DNA of 64,000 bases from Moanibacter sp965226025 (GTDB taxonomy: Bacteria > Verrucomicrobiota > Verrucomicrobiia > Opitutales > UBA2987): contig CBDDCD010000002.1 in NCBI GenBank assembly GCA_965226025.1, positions 2,232,001 to 2,296,000 on the forward strand. Direction: 5' to 3'. The notes beneath the pieces are model-generated. The model had not been told where the DNA came from, did not search any database, and was given only the letters and a program-made list of their open reading frames with translations. Shown here in pieces: positions 28,354-38,125 of this stretch (position 1 is its first letter; every line of letters starts with the position of its first letter). The position numbers and the translations under genes are program-made.

Positions 28354-30247
28354 TACGGTGTTTTGATTCTCGGGACATTAGGTGATGATATTGATGGCCT
28401 TGTGTAGGTTGAAGGTAAAATGATCACAGAGGGCAGGGGTGGATTCGAAGCCCATGGTAGATTTGAGGCTAAGAACCAGTTGCCTGCAAGCAGCCAGGAT
28501 TCTGGCTGCGTTATGGTTACGGATCATACATCGATCTTCATCGAAGAAGCGATCTCTGGGGTAGTGGTTTTTGTTTTCGATGGCCCAGTGGTTGCGGATT
28601 TTCGATAGGAACTGAGGAGGGCTCAAGTCGGTGGGATCGCGGCTGCTGACATAGTAGGAGCGTTCCGAGGAAGGTTTCGCTTTGTTAGGATAATGGAAGG
28701 TGCGTTGGACAGAGGCGAACTGACGAGCATGAGGCAAGCCAAGGGAGGGAGCGCTTAGAGGATGGGTTGCTATTTGACGAATCTCCAGGCGGCCATGGTC
28801 CTTATCTACGGTTTGGTGGACAAAAAGGGGGAGGGGCCGAAAAGATTCTTTGCGTCTTGATGCATGGTGGGTTGGTTGTCTTTGATCTGGATGATATAGT
28901 CAGCACCGAGTTCTTCGACCACGATGTGGGCCGTTTCTTTTTGGTTATGCATGGCGTCGAAGGTGAAGGTGGATCCGTCCATGGCCGGCATCTTGCGCAG
29001 GAGAGTTTGGGCGGCGGTGATCTCGTTGGATTTGTCGGCGGTAGCGACTTGGGCAATCGTTTGAGCGCTTTGATGATCGACCGCGGCCACCAGGTGCAAG
29101 GCCTTGGCCGGTTCTTTGTCAGTGCCTTTGAGAGTCTTACCGTCAACCGCAATATCGCGGGGCAAACGGCCCTCGGGCGAGGCTATGAATTGGGTGAGGA
29201 TTTGATCGAAAAGCTCGGCCTCGACGTTTTGCAACACCCGGTAGAAGACATCATAGCAGGGGGCCTGAAAACGGCTTGTTTTGGGGTTTTTCCAGGAGCG
29301 TAAGGCGCGCAGTTGGGCTTGATTGAGGTGATGGGCCAGGCGCACGATCTCCTTGAGGTTGTGTTTGCCGCAGAGGGTGCCGAGCACAATCATACTCAAG
29401 ACCGTGGCGAGTCGATAGCGACGGCCCGCTTTTCGACGGAAGTCTTCGATCTGGTGGAAGCGTTCCCAGAGGCTTGTCATCTGTTCCACTTTGAGGCAGA
29501 CCGCATGGGAGTTGTCGTTGGCATTGAGGGCCTCACGGTGTGCCTTGGGCAAGGGCCCTGGCGAGCGCAGCAGTTGCAGAGCATCAGCCCGCAGGGGTTT
29601 GACCCAGATCTGCTTGGGGCGCTCATGGCGTTCATAGAAATCTTCCCGCTGTCGACCATATCCCGCGCTCAAGCCCAAAGGAGTCCACCCGCTCGCCTTG
29701 TAGCAAGTGCCTCGGTGGATCTGTGGGTCCACGAAAGTTTCCGCTACCAAGGGGCGATAGGCAAAGGCCTGCTCCCAGTGATCGGCCAAGACTCTCAGGC
29801 ACATCGCCAACGTCTTGGAGGCCAGATTGGCCAGCTTGAGCCCGGGCAGAATGAGAAAACGCCGGTTCTGCACCACCAGTTTCAAGCGCGCATGCCGTCG
29901 CGCCCCATCCCAGCCGATCCAGCCGTCTCGATCCTTCAGCCGGTAGCTAGCCGCTCCCCACAGCAAAAGACACACCCATTGCCCGTCGATCAAAGCCACA
30001 TAGCGCAGGGTCTCTCCCGCGCTCCCCGCACTGTGCAAATAATGATGTTGGATCAAAAGATCATTGAATCGCTCCTGCTCTTCGGGCAAGATCAGACGCA
30101 GAGTTAGACGATCTATCGAAGGAGTCAGATGGTAAGATTTTTTGTCTTTCATACCATCTTGGCATGACTGATTCCCTCGGGTTTGTCTAGCTCTTTTTTT
30201 ATCTTTTTGCCTATCAGCCACTTCCTCCCCAGAAAACTTTCACCCTG
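28354..30247 (-). mobile_element. ISAs1-type element copy A (1894 bp)
   Basis: Ends TACGGTG and, inverted, CAGGGTG. The target duplication is GGACTTTCA (9 bp, 28345-28353 and 30248-30256). A nearly identical copy lies at 56799-58692 (offset 28445; at least two base differences, near 28411 and 30167). Duplication size of 9-10 bp suits ISAs1. The insertion hit the last codons of an FkbM gene: excising it joins IPRESP to KLELFQ and a stop at 28323-28325. Confidence 0.92.
28378..30221 (-). CDS. DruA (DUF4338)-ISAs1 fusion transposase, copy A, expressed through an apparent -1 frameshift
   Basis: The zero frame (30221-28806, 471 aa) has an N-terminal DUF4338/DruA-like domain (residues ~45-215: FNDLLIQHHYLHSAG, GWIGWDGARR, RFLILPGLKLANLAS, ETFVDPQIHRGTCYKASGW). 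An ISAs1 transposase follows, with Asp motifs in IAVDGKTLKG and FDAMHNQKET. The frame ends just after FGPSPFLSTKP. The -1 frame continues with VDKDHGRLEIR, SSERSYYVSSRD and IRNHWAIENKNHYPRDRFF to 28378, which carries the catalytic Glu. The two frames meet at CCCCCTTTTT on the coding strand (28822-28831). The full product would be 614 residues. Without the shift the enzyme lacks its third catalytic residue. Confidence 0.85.
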
Positions 30248-31091
30248 GGACTTTCACGAGGAATGGCGAGAATATCTCCCCAGACGCCGTCCGGATCCGG
30301 CCAGGCTGCATCGAGATTACGAATCACGTCGGTTCGCTTCTTCAGTGGCATTCTTGGTCGATTGCGTTTAATCTGAACTCGATGCAGTTCATAGTTTCGA
30401 TCTTTGAAGAACTGGCCCACGGCTGAGTCTTCGCGAGGATGGTGAAGAGCGATAAAAAAAACGGCCGCGAGTCGTCGAATTTATACCGAAATCCTTTCAA
30501 AACCTTTTCTGCGAAGCCTTCGACATCGATTTTCACAAAATTCGGGCTCGGCATACCGTCCTCAATTAGCCGATCGAGCGAATTGACCGGAACTTCCAGC
30601 TTGTTGATCTTATCGTTTCCCAGCGGCCCCTCCCAGATGCGACCCACTTTACTATTGGAGCCGAGATCAAACGTCACCGTGCCGCTGACGTCCGAGATTG
30701 CCTGGCGGACTATCTCGATATTGATCGAGGGATTAAAGCGGACCAGATTCTCGATATCCAAAACGTTTTCGGGAACCGGTTCAAAACTCACGACATTTCC
30801 TTTGGGAGATGCAAGGATTGAAAATAGTACGGAGTACATTCCGTCCGCTGCTCCAATATCGTAGACCGTGTCTCCACGGGAGATTGCAGCGGAGAAAATG
30901 TCCTGGGCAACCGGCTCGATGCCAATGAGGGGCGACAATCCTGTACGATCATTCGATTCGTAGCGGATGCCTTTCAGCCTACCGGAAATTACCCTAATCG
31001 GTCTTCCCGGTCTCAGGAAGGTCCTTTTCAAAATCGCTTTCAGGATGTCTTTGAACCTGGCGATAAGTGGATCTCTAGTTGATGGGGTCAA
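30248..31091 (-). pseudogene. FkbM family methyltransferase, homopolymer frameshift and IS-truncated C-terminus
   Basis: SAM methyltransferase with DTVYDIGAADGMYSVLFS (motif I), VVSFEPVPENVLDIENL and the FkbM block NFVKIDVEGFAEKVLKGF. The frame breaks at a run of eight A on the plus strand (30454-30461): dropping one restores FFIALHHPRED and a tail to WGDILAIPRESP. There the ISAs1 element has entered, removing the last six residues from the body of the gene (they survive at 28323-28344). The TTG start at 31091 overlaps the upstream GT4 stop (TTGA), suggesting coupled translation. Read as is, a protein ending NAIDQECH is made at 30342. Confidence 0.8.
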
Positions 31092-32335
31092 TTCCTGGTA
31101 ACGGCATCCAAGGCCCTCAGAAGGCCTTTGGTTGCGCGGGGATAGTTGAATTTTTCCAGAATCAGAGTTCGAGCCTTTCTGCCCATTTCCTGGCGCTGCT
31201 GATCGCTTTCCATTGCCAAGGTGAGACTCTGCGACAAGGCCTTCACGTCACCCGCCGGGAAGATCCAACCGGTCTTTCCTGGGAGAATGAGATCGGACCC
31301 ACAGCCGACATGGGAGCTCACGATCGCCGGTATACCCAGGCAGCCGGCCTCATTCACGGCCAGGCCCCAAGTTTCATACTGGCCATAGCTGGGTAGGACG
31401 AAGAGATCGGCCGCGGCGTAGATTCGCGGCATCTTGCTCTGATTCTGAAAAGGAGCGAAAACTACATTTTCGGATATACCGTTGGCTCGCAATCGAAGGT
31501 CCTCTTCCAGGATCCCTCCACCTACCATGAGAAGGGTTGCATTCGGGAGGTTCGCCGATTCGAAAGCTTCCAAAAGATCACCGGGCCGTTTTTTCTCTTC
31601 GAACTTCCCTGCGAACAAGATCACTCGATGGCCGCAGGGTATGCCCATCTCCTCCTTCCAATCGATTGCTTCCTCCCGACTCGACCTAACCTTACTTGCA
31701 AATCGATCATTGTCGACCGCATGGGGAGTAAAGAAGAGTTGCTCCTCTCTGACGCCATGTATACGAAAGTACTCCTTATTGGCTTTTCCTACATAGAGGA
31801 AAGCCGTGAATCGTCGGAATAAGATGGTGATCAACTTTTTCTTGATCAGCAACTTGAGAGTTATCGCCAACGACTCTGCCTTCCGCCGCTCCGCCGCTCT
31901 GTCGCTCTGTCGTTCCGAATCCTCCGCCAGTCGATGAGAGTCGCCTCTCAAGAAAAGGGGCACGTTATTTCGTCCCCATTTGAGAACGAACTGAACGAGG
32001 CTTAAGTAATTATAGCCAATTAGAAGGACGGCTTGGGGATCGAATTCCCGGACCACCGACGTGAGATTTGGATTGCGCAGCCCGGTAAAATGGTGAGTGC
32101 CCGGGTCTCTTGCCAGGTTAGGAAGAAAAACGTGGTCATAACCTTCAAGGAGGGGAATGTCCCATTTGAGCTCTCTCTTGAACTCCGGATCCATGGTTTC
32201 CCTGACCCCGAAGTCCCATAGGTAAAATACCTTGATCTTCAGTTCCTTTCGCTCCGCCAGGTGACGCAGCCAGGGGGCGTAGTACTGAATCGGATGGGTT
32301 GTGATGATTGCCAGCCGCTTCTTCGTTTTACTCAT
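31088..32335 (-). CDS. GT4 family glycosyltransferase with in-frame repeat-derived insert
   Basis: 415-residue GT-B enzyme: KRLAIITTHPIQYYAPWLR at the N-terminus, HAVDNDRF before the linker, VILFAGKFEEKKRPGDLLEA and YGQYETWGLAVNEAGCLGIP in the donor domain. The segment around DSERQSDRAAERRKAES (31875-31930) is highly charged. It is encoded by GCCGCTCTGTCGCTCTGTCG-type sequence that matches a short repeat found between genes elsewhere in the window, so it appears to be an in-frame repeat insertion. The start is taken at 32335 (MSKTKKRLAI). The upstream gap of 135 bp is filled with the same repeat family. Confidence 0.88.
   Translation of the reverse strand: MSKTKKRLAIITTHPIQYYAPWLRHLAERKELKIKVFYLWDFGVRETMDPEFKRELKWDIPLLEGYDHVFLPNLARDPGTHHFTGLRNPNLTSVVREFDPQAVLLIGYNYLSLVQFVLKWGRNNVPLFLRGDSHRLAEDSERQSDRAAERRKAESLAITLKLLIKKKLITILFRRFTAFLYVGKANKEYFRIHGVREEQLFFTPHAVDNDRFASKVRSSREEAIDWKEEMGIPCGHRVILFAGKFEEKKRPGDLLEAFESANLPNATLLMVGGGILEEDLRLRANGISENVVFAPFQNQSKMPRIYAAADLFVLPSYGQYETWGLAVNEAGCLGIPAIVSSHVGCGSDLILPGKTGWIFPAGDVKALSQSLTLAMESDQQRQEMGRKARTLILEKFNYPRATKGLLRALDAVTRN
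31877..31925. repeat. REP-like repeat inside a glycosyltransferase gene
   Basis: Contains CCGCTCTGTCGCTCTGTCGT, matching in pattern the intergenic repeats at 32336-32470, 36693-36713, 51608-51694 and about 7965-8022. It lies in frame and adds roughly 16 charged residues between the two GT-B domains. Confidence 0.6.
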
Positions 32336-32470
32336 CGGTGGACGATCCAAGAGGAAATCTTGAGCTGCGGACCGACGGAACGACAGAGCTACGGATCCAG
32401 TGGAAGTCGGAGTTGCTCAAGGTTAAGATTCGGACAGCTAGGTTCGTCGGAAATTCTGCCGTTCCGAAGC
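32336..32470. repeat. REP-like inverted repeats between GT4 and polymerase-like gene
   Basis: The 135-bp gap contains GACGGAACGACAGAGCTACG near 32376-32396 and, inverted, GCCGCTCTGTAGCTCTG near 32473-32491 at the polymerase gene end, with CCGTTCCGAAGCTC between. It is the same sequence family as the hairpin at 51608-51694. No promoter or small gene was seen. Confidence 0.6.
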
Positions 32471-33982
32471 TCAGCCGCTCTGTAGCTCTGATTCGACTTC
32501 CTTTTGTGGCAGGAACTTGAGAATGAGCCAACTGAGGCCGATTAACTTGATGACAGAAGTTACGTTGTTGATGAAGACATTCTCCTGTTGGCCGAGCTGA
32601 AGCGAAATTGCGACAAAGACGGCGAGAGAAATCAGGTTCATACTCTGTCGCCCCATGAGCCATTCGTAGACCAGGCGGAAAAACATACCGTAAAAAGCCA
32701 TGACGATGAACATACCGGTCGACCCGAAGTTGGCCCAGGCTTCCCCCACTAAGCCGAGTCCCACACTCGTAATTCGATCGCCCTTTCCGATGATCCCGTA
32801 CTCCCGGGTCAACCAATTCGAGAAATTGTTCATCTGTGGTTTCCCCCTCCAGATAAAACGGGGTATAAAGGCAATAAAGAAGCTCTTGTAAGTTAGGCCC
32901 TTGAGGAATTCAACCTCCCTACCTGTCCGCTCTATGATGACAATAAATACGGGCATGGTCCCGACCCGATTCACCACAGCATCAGAGGTCTCTTTTGAGT
33001 ACTCCATGAAGTCGACTTCTTCAACCATCTCAATGGTGTAGTTTAGGCTCTCCTGCACGGACGATCCCCCCCGTCTGGCAAATTTGTAAAATCCCAAAAC
33101 CGGAAGGATCAGGTAGATTCCCAGCAGGGTAAATGCGAAAAAGGAGAACCAGGGAAAATGCCGTCGCGCTAAATACCAACATATGATCAGCATTACCCAA
33201 GGAATCAGAAAGACCCCTCTCATGCCCGAATTTAAAGCCGGGATTAGAGTAAGCAGGGAAAAGGCAAAAGGGTGCCAGATTCGTGAGCCGATTCCGGTAT
33301 CGGGTTTTCTGTTGGGGTCAAAGGCTATGAGGGCAATTAGAGCCAGAGCGAGGTTGTCGAATCCTCCCAAGAATCGATAGAAGAAGGCTCCTCCGAAGAC
33401 GGAAAGGAGATAGTAGATAGCCGTTTAAAACGCTGAAACCAGGAAGAGTCGTTGGGCCTGTTTTGTGCCGCGAGAGGTCGATATTAGGGGAGCAAATGAG
33501 GCAAGAGGTCTTCCGATCGGAAGGTAGTATCCAAGCATGAATGCAGCGAGCGAAAGTGCGGCCCAGTAAGCTCCATCGGCAAGGTATGGGTTCAAATAGA
33601 GCCCTGCGTAAGTTCGATCGAGATTGTCAACCGCGCTGAACCCGTAATTTACATAGAAAGAAGCTGCGAAGACGGTTGCAGGATTGATCAATAGCCCACG
33701 ATTTGAGAGCAGAAGTTGGGCGAACGGAATGCAAGTTAGGATGGACATGGCAACCAGAGGAAGCAGCAAGTCCTGTGTCAGTTCATAACGGTAGCTCCAG
33801 AGAAAGGGGGAAAGAAGGGTTGAAGCTATGATGAGAGTGAGGGACCGACGATCACTGATGGAGAGAAGCATCAGATCGCCGGAATCGGGCCCTAGACTCT
33901 TCTCGATATCGGACGTTCTCACGATCTCCTGAGAACTCCCTGGGAAAGGAGATGGGTGTTCTGAATTGCGGGAGGTATTCAA
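32471..33982 (-). pseudogene. O-antigen/oligosaccharide polymerase-like membrane protein with in-frame stop
   Basis: A 504-codon frame interrupted by a TAA at 33425-33427 in the same frame on both sides (LFLVSAF, stop, TAIYYLLSVFGG). About a dozen hydrophobic segments occur, for example LTLIIASTLLSPFLW, GAYWAALSLAAFMLGYYL, NLALALIALIAF, FSFFAFTLLGIYLILPVL and GMFIVMAFYGMFFRLVY. A large polar loop lies near RGGSSVQESLNYTIEM. This is the topology of Wzy/EpsG-like polymerases, which join repeat units in the periplasm. Sequence conservation is too low to prove it. If the stop is real the locus has no intact polymerase in this window, unless readthrough or a restart at 33370 gives a partial protein. 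Confidence 0.72.
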
Positions 33983-34002
33983 TGGGAGGATTTTATTCCG
34001 AT

Positions 34003-35319
34003 CTAGGTGTTTGAGCTTCCTCCCTGATTGGACTCACAATCAAGAAAGGACTCAGCGTGGGAGTCGAATACTCCAGCCCAACTCCTGCGAAATTGCTCTT
34101 CGCCGAATCGATCCCGGGCACTTTTTCTTGCGGCCTCGCCTTGGATTCGACAGTCTGTCGGATTGTCGATAAAATAGGCGAGCGCCTCCTTAATACCATT
34201 CGTATCGGCAGACTGACAAACCCATCCATCGATTTTGTGTTGGACGAGTTCAGGCATACCGCCTCGTCGAAAGATCACCGAAGGGATCCCCGACTCTTTT
34301 GCTTCAAGGATGGTGTTTCCGAGCCCCTCTTCGCACAGGGATGGACAGAGGTGGATGTCCGCGATTGAAAACAATGCGGATGGATTTCGGACGTATCCGA
34401 TAAATTGGATCGAATCCTCTTGGGAGGCATCCGATACTCGCTCGATTAGATCTTGGGCAAAGGCATTTCTATAGGAGTAATTTCCCGCTAAAAGGATACG
34501 CAGCTTTCGTCCTTCACTCAAGAGTTCGAGGGCCGCTTGGACGATCAGGTGAACCCCTTTGATGGTGCCAATTTGGCCGCAATAGACGGCAGTCAGAAGG
34601 CTCTGGTTTCGCTCGATCTCGATGCTATCGTGTTCGTGATAACCGTCAAAATTGTGCTGGATATGTAGAGTTTGACTATCAGTTCTGTTCAAGTCAACCG
34701 CACCGGATGGGGCACAATTGTAGATTCGTTTCAGCTTCCTCTTTGGGATTCCCATAGTCTCCAGACTGCGGAGGACAAAGTCGGATATGCCGATCACTTT
34801 TGAGACTCGTCTCGAGAGAATCCAGAAGAACGGGCGGTAGATGGGATTCGCAAATTTCATGTGTTCTCCGACCCGATAGACAAGTGGGGTTCGAACAAGA
34901 AACAGGAGGGGACTTGCGTAGAGGATGTAGAGGGTGTTCATCACATGGATGTGGGTGGGACGGTACCGTATCAGTTCGCGTGCGAGGATAGTGTTTGTGT
35001 GAACAATTCCCCAGAGGGCTCTGACTATTTCCCGAAAATGCATCCTCTTTCCGATACGCGGTCCGAATGCGGCCGTCGTCCAATCGAGTCCGAGGCGATC
35101 GAGCTCGGGCTGGACCGCTTGATGTCCCCAGTATCGATGGGTAATAAACCGGCACTGAAGTCCTAGGGGTTGTAAGGCGCGAAAGACCTGCAGGTTTCCC
35201 TTTTCCTGTCCGAGGAGGGGGATCCCCCCAAAGATCACGAGGACGCGAATATTGCTCAAAACAGGCTCACGCTGCTTGGGAGATGGGTTCTCCCTGGCAG
35301 TTCCATTTTCCGACTTCAT
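34003..35319 (-). CDS. GT4 family glycosyltransferase
   Basis: ~438-residue GT-B enzyme. N-terminal domain: IRVLVIFGGIPLLGQEKGN, HIHVMNTLYILYASPLLF and the RVGEHMKFANPIY region. Donor domain: AVYCGQIGTIKGVHLIVQAA, LLAGNYSYRNAF and SLCEEGLGNTILEAKESGIP, with the E-x7-E pair. The open frame reaches 35370 and overlaps the preceding gene's end. The ATG at 35319 (MKSENGTAREN), preceded by GAGG, is preferred. The polymerase-like gene follows after 20 bp. Linkage made is unknown. Confidence 0.88.
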   Translation of the reverse strand: MKSENGTARENPSPKQREPVLSNIRVLVIFGGIPLLGQEKGNLQVFRALQPLGLQCRFITHRYWGHQAVQPELDRLGLDWTTAAFGPRIGKRMHFREIVRALWGIVHTNTILARELIRYRPTHIHVMNTLYILYASPLLFLVRTPLVYRVGEHMKFANPIYRPFFWILSRRVSKVIGISDFVLRSLETMGIPKRKLKRIYNCAPSGAVDLNRTDSQTLHIQHNFDGYHEHDSIEIERNQSLLTAVYCGQIGTIKGVHLIVQAALELLSEGRKLRILLAGNYSYRNAFAQDLIERVSDASQEDSIQFIGYVRNPSALFSIADIHLCPSLCEEGLGNTILEAKESGIPSVIFRRGGMPELVQHKIDGWVCQSADTNGIKEALAYFIDNPTDCRIQGEAARKSARDRFGEEQFRRSWAGVFDSHAESFLDCESNQGGSSNT

Positions 35320-35347
35320 GGTCGATCCTCGACACTGCCGATCTCCT

Positions 35348-36565
35348 TCAATCATATGATACAACCGCATCGGAGACAGAGCGCCGATAGTTCTCCCAGG
35401 TGATTCCTTCTGCTTTCTTGCGAGCTGGTTCTCTCATCAGGGAAACTCGGTCCCGAACGGAGGAGTAGTGCCTCAGCAAGTCGACCAGTTGGTCGAGATT
35501 GCCCGATTCGAAGACGCAACCACAGGATTCATCAAGGACATCGGGGGCCGCGGTGGCGTTACTGGCAAGGACTGGAACGCCGCAGGCGAGTGCCTCGGTT
35601 ATAACGAGCCCGTATCCCTCGAAGTAGGAGGGAAATACAAAGACATCGGAGTTCTGGTAGAACTCTCGCAAACGGCTTCGGGAACAGGGCCCGGAATAAG
35701 TAACCCCTTCAGGGAGCTCCTTCTGTTTTCTCATTGCGAGCTGCCAGATTCCGACAAGTTCAAGGCGGGCATCCTTGAGTTGAGCTTTCTCCCACGCCTG
35801 AATGAGTAGGGGAATACCCTTTCGAAGAGAGATCTGTCCGGCATAGAGGAAACGGAGACGACCGTCCTCCTTCCTTGGAGGAGATGGTTTCCATAGTTCT
35901 GAATCTACCCCGTAGGGGGCCAGGGCCACTTTCTTGTCAATGAACTGCGTTATGGATCTTTTGACAAAAGTGCTGGGTACGAGAACCAGATCCGCCAGTT
36001 CCATCTCGCGTATCTTTTGATCGGGTCTGACGTGTTTGCTGGTAGGCAATCCCCCCTCAGGCAGCCAGTCCTCGAACTGATTGATGAGGCTTTTTGGGGT
36101 GTCTTCCCAAGCCGGATAGTACCCGATCGGCATGTCGTAGATGCAGACTTTTCCTGACTTCCTTGCTTCCTCGAATTGCCAAAGAGAACAATCCTCATAA
36201 GAGTGAACGGCTGTCACCTTCTGTTGTCGGCAATTCCGTTTCATGGTCCGCATGAGCCAATCGTTGGCTTCGTAGGAGAGGCGGTCGCCCGACAGTTTTC
36301 CATCGGGAAGGAGCCTTTTCGCCATTCTCATCCATTCGCCCCACCGACCTTCGATGCGAGGCGCGGGATAAAGGTCCGAAAATGCCCTACGTTCGAGACG
36401 GCTGACCTGATTGCGCAGACCGGGAACCGCTCGGAGAAGGCCCATTTCGAATGGTCTCGGCATCCACGGCACGCAAAAGGCGGCCAGTCGATCGGTTTCA
36501 AAGTGGGCCAGCGCCGCTTGATGAGAATTTGGATTGCCGGTTGGATGGCCGAAGAGAATTCCCAT
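35348..36565 (-). CDS. GT4 family glycosyltransferase
   Basis: 405-residue GT-B enzyme beginning MGILFGHPTGNPNSHQAAL. Donor domain: LRFLYAGQISLRKGIPLLIQ, LVGIWQLAMRKQKELPEG and PSYFEGYGLVITEALACGVP. ATG 36565 is chosen because the nine codons upstream (from 36592) lie in a hairpin-forming repeat and carry no family signal. The gene is the third of a run of same-strand glycosyltransferases. It ends 28 bp before the next start. Confidence 0.88.
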   Translation of the reverse strand: MGILFGHPTGNPNSHQAALAHFETDRLAAFCVPWMPRPFEMGLLRAVPGLRNQVSRLERRAFSDLYPAPRIEGRWGEWMRMAKRLLPDGKLSGDRLSYEANDWLMRTMKRNCRQQKVTAVHSYEDCSLWQFEEARKSGKVCIYDMPIGYYPAWEDTPKSLINQFEDWLPEGGLPTSKHVRPDQKIREMELADLVLVPSTFVKRSITQFIDKKVALAPYGVDSELWKPSPPRKEDGRLRFLYAGQISLRKGIPLLIQAWEKAQLKDARLELVGIWQLAMRKQKELPEGVTYSGPCSRSRLREFYQNSDVFVFPSYFEGYGLVITEALACGVPVLASNATAAPDVLDESCGCVFESGNLDQLVDLLRHYSSVRDRVSLMREPARKKAEGITWENYRRSVSDAVVSYD

Positions 36566-36713
36566 TAGCCCGCTTTTTTCATTGATCTCCAATCTCGCGA
36601 TTGTGGCAGAATCTCCCTCACGGCGCTTGGCTGCTTGCCGGCCATAAAAAGCGGGCTATTTAGCCTTGAAATCTGGTGAGATTTAAAGGCTACCGAGCGG
36701 CAGAGCGACGCGG
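36566..36713. repeat. Hairpins and REP-like sequence upstream of a GT4 gene
   Basis: One inverted repeat pairs TAGCCCGCTTTTT (36566-36578) with its inverse at 36646-36658, directly before the GT4 start codon. A second (36661-36692) pairs TAGCCTTGAAATCT with AGATTTAAAGGCTA around a 4-base loop. GCGGCAGAGCGACGCGG follows at 36697-36713. The hairpins could affect translation or termination; this is inferred from pairing only. Confidence 0.6.
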
Positions 36714-36771
36714 CATTGCAAGGAGAATATGTGAGCTGGTAAGGCGAGGCCAAAGAGCGCATTCCGGAATA

Positions 36772-38092
36772 CTAAGAAGGACCGCTGCCGTGCTCGAGGA
36801 TCTCCTGGAAAAGTTCGGCGTGTTTTCTCGCCATCGCAGGCGCTAGATGGGGCTCGAGCTGTCCATTTCGATCAATTGTCCTGCGGCTTTGGATTTCTTT
36901 GAAGTAGGTGGCGACGACGGAACAATGATTATCAAGGTCATCTTCACCTCCCTCGGGATGGAAGAGAATCAAGTGTCCCAGATCTGGGACTTCGTCGAAG
37001 TAGCGATTGGCAACCGAATCTCGGTGAAGGGAGGCGAGGAGCGGTTTGCCCGAGAGAGCGTAGGTGAACAACTTTGAAGGCATGTAGGCCGGATCGTCCA
37101 CTCCGAGCACGAGAACGCCGTCGGCCGAGGATATAAGTTGGATCGAGCGGAGGTAGGGTATTCTTGAAGGTGATTCACTGATCCACTCGCTGACGCCTTC
37201 TTCGCGAGCGATCTTCTCAATGAATCTTGGCTCGCCTTCTTTCCAACCGCTGTCCGTACCGTGGAAGTGAAAATGAATCGGCGCTATCTGACTTCGGTCC
37301 GATGCTTGCAATCGGTTGACGACACGGAATAGCCGGCGGAGGGATTGTTCCATGATCGAACCTCCTGCTCCGACATAACGTCTCGAGATTTGCTTCTTTT
37401 CTCTCAGCCCTCTCCCCTGGTTTGCAATCGGCGAGAACCTCAAAGTCCCTTCGGGTAGCGCCAAAAGGAATGACTGAGCATCCTCCTTCTCTGAGACAGG
37501 GGAGGGGATGTCGCTCGTAGCGCGACCGGAGATCCTCGATATACAGTGGTGAAACGGAGACCAGTCCGACCGCTCTAGATAAGGCGTAACCTTCCATGTG
37601 TTTGGACAACGCAGAACTTATCTTGGTCTTCAGGCCCTTTTTTGTCGTGACATATTTCGGATTCGGTTGGTACCAAGGATCGTGAATATCCAGAACATAG
37701 GGAACGCCGAATTTAGCTCTCCAGATTCGACCCAAGCAAAAGGAATTGAACTGGGTGGTGGTTATGTAGACGAGTTCGTAACGATTGCGTTGAAGGAGCT
37801 GAGACCCCTTCTTGAAAAGTGGTATCAGACTGCGCCAGGCCATCGAGCGCATGTTTAGGAGTCGGAAAATCCAATCGAAACGGGGCGCCACTTGGTGAAC
37901 GTTTACATTTTCCGGAGAAAGAGTTGCCCCATCCGGATCGATTGCGTCAGGGCGTTGAAATTCAAGGCCCGGGGTCAGCAGATCGACTTCCCACCCCAGA
38001 GCAGGCAGATCGTAAGAGAGCATTCGCGCGCGGTGCATATCCGCCGCCATCGCGGGAGGGAAGGAGCTGGTCACAATAAGGACGCGTCTCAT
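36772..38092 (-). pseudogene. GT4 family glycosyltransferase, frameshifted
   Basis: The N-terminal part (MRRVLIVTSSFPPAMAADM, YVLDIHDPWYQPNPKY, VSVSPLYIEDLRSRY, SVIPFGATRRDFEVL) reads well to about 37380. The C-terminal part is in another frame (RRYVGAGGSIMEQSLRRLF, LQLISSADGVLVLGVDD, KLFTYALSGKPLLAS). Removing one base near 37378-37385 (after KEANLE) joins them into a 439-residue protein. ATG 38092 is the conserved start; an ATG at 38125 is possible. The C-terminal half resembles the GT4 subgroup in which the donor site reads K-x-x-Y-A-L-S-G-K-P. Confidence 0.83.
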
Positions 38093-38125
38093 CCTAGGAA
38101 TCTGTCGGACCTCGCCTTGCGACAT

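Noticed and set aside
29313..30107. 264-codon plus-strand frame in the ISAs1-type element
   Set aside because: Antisense to the transposase and present in both IS copies for that reason only.
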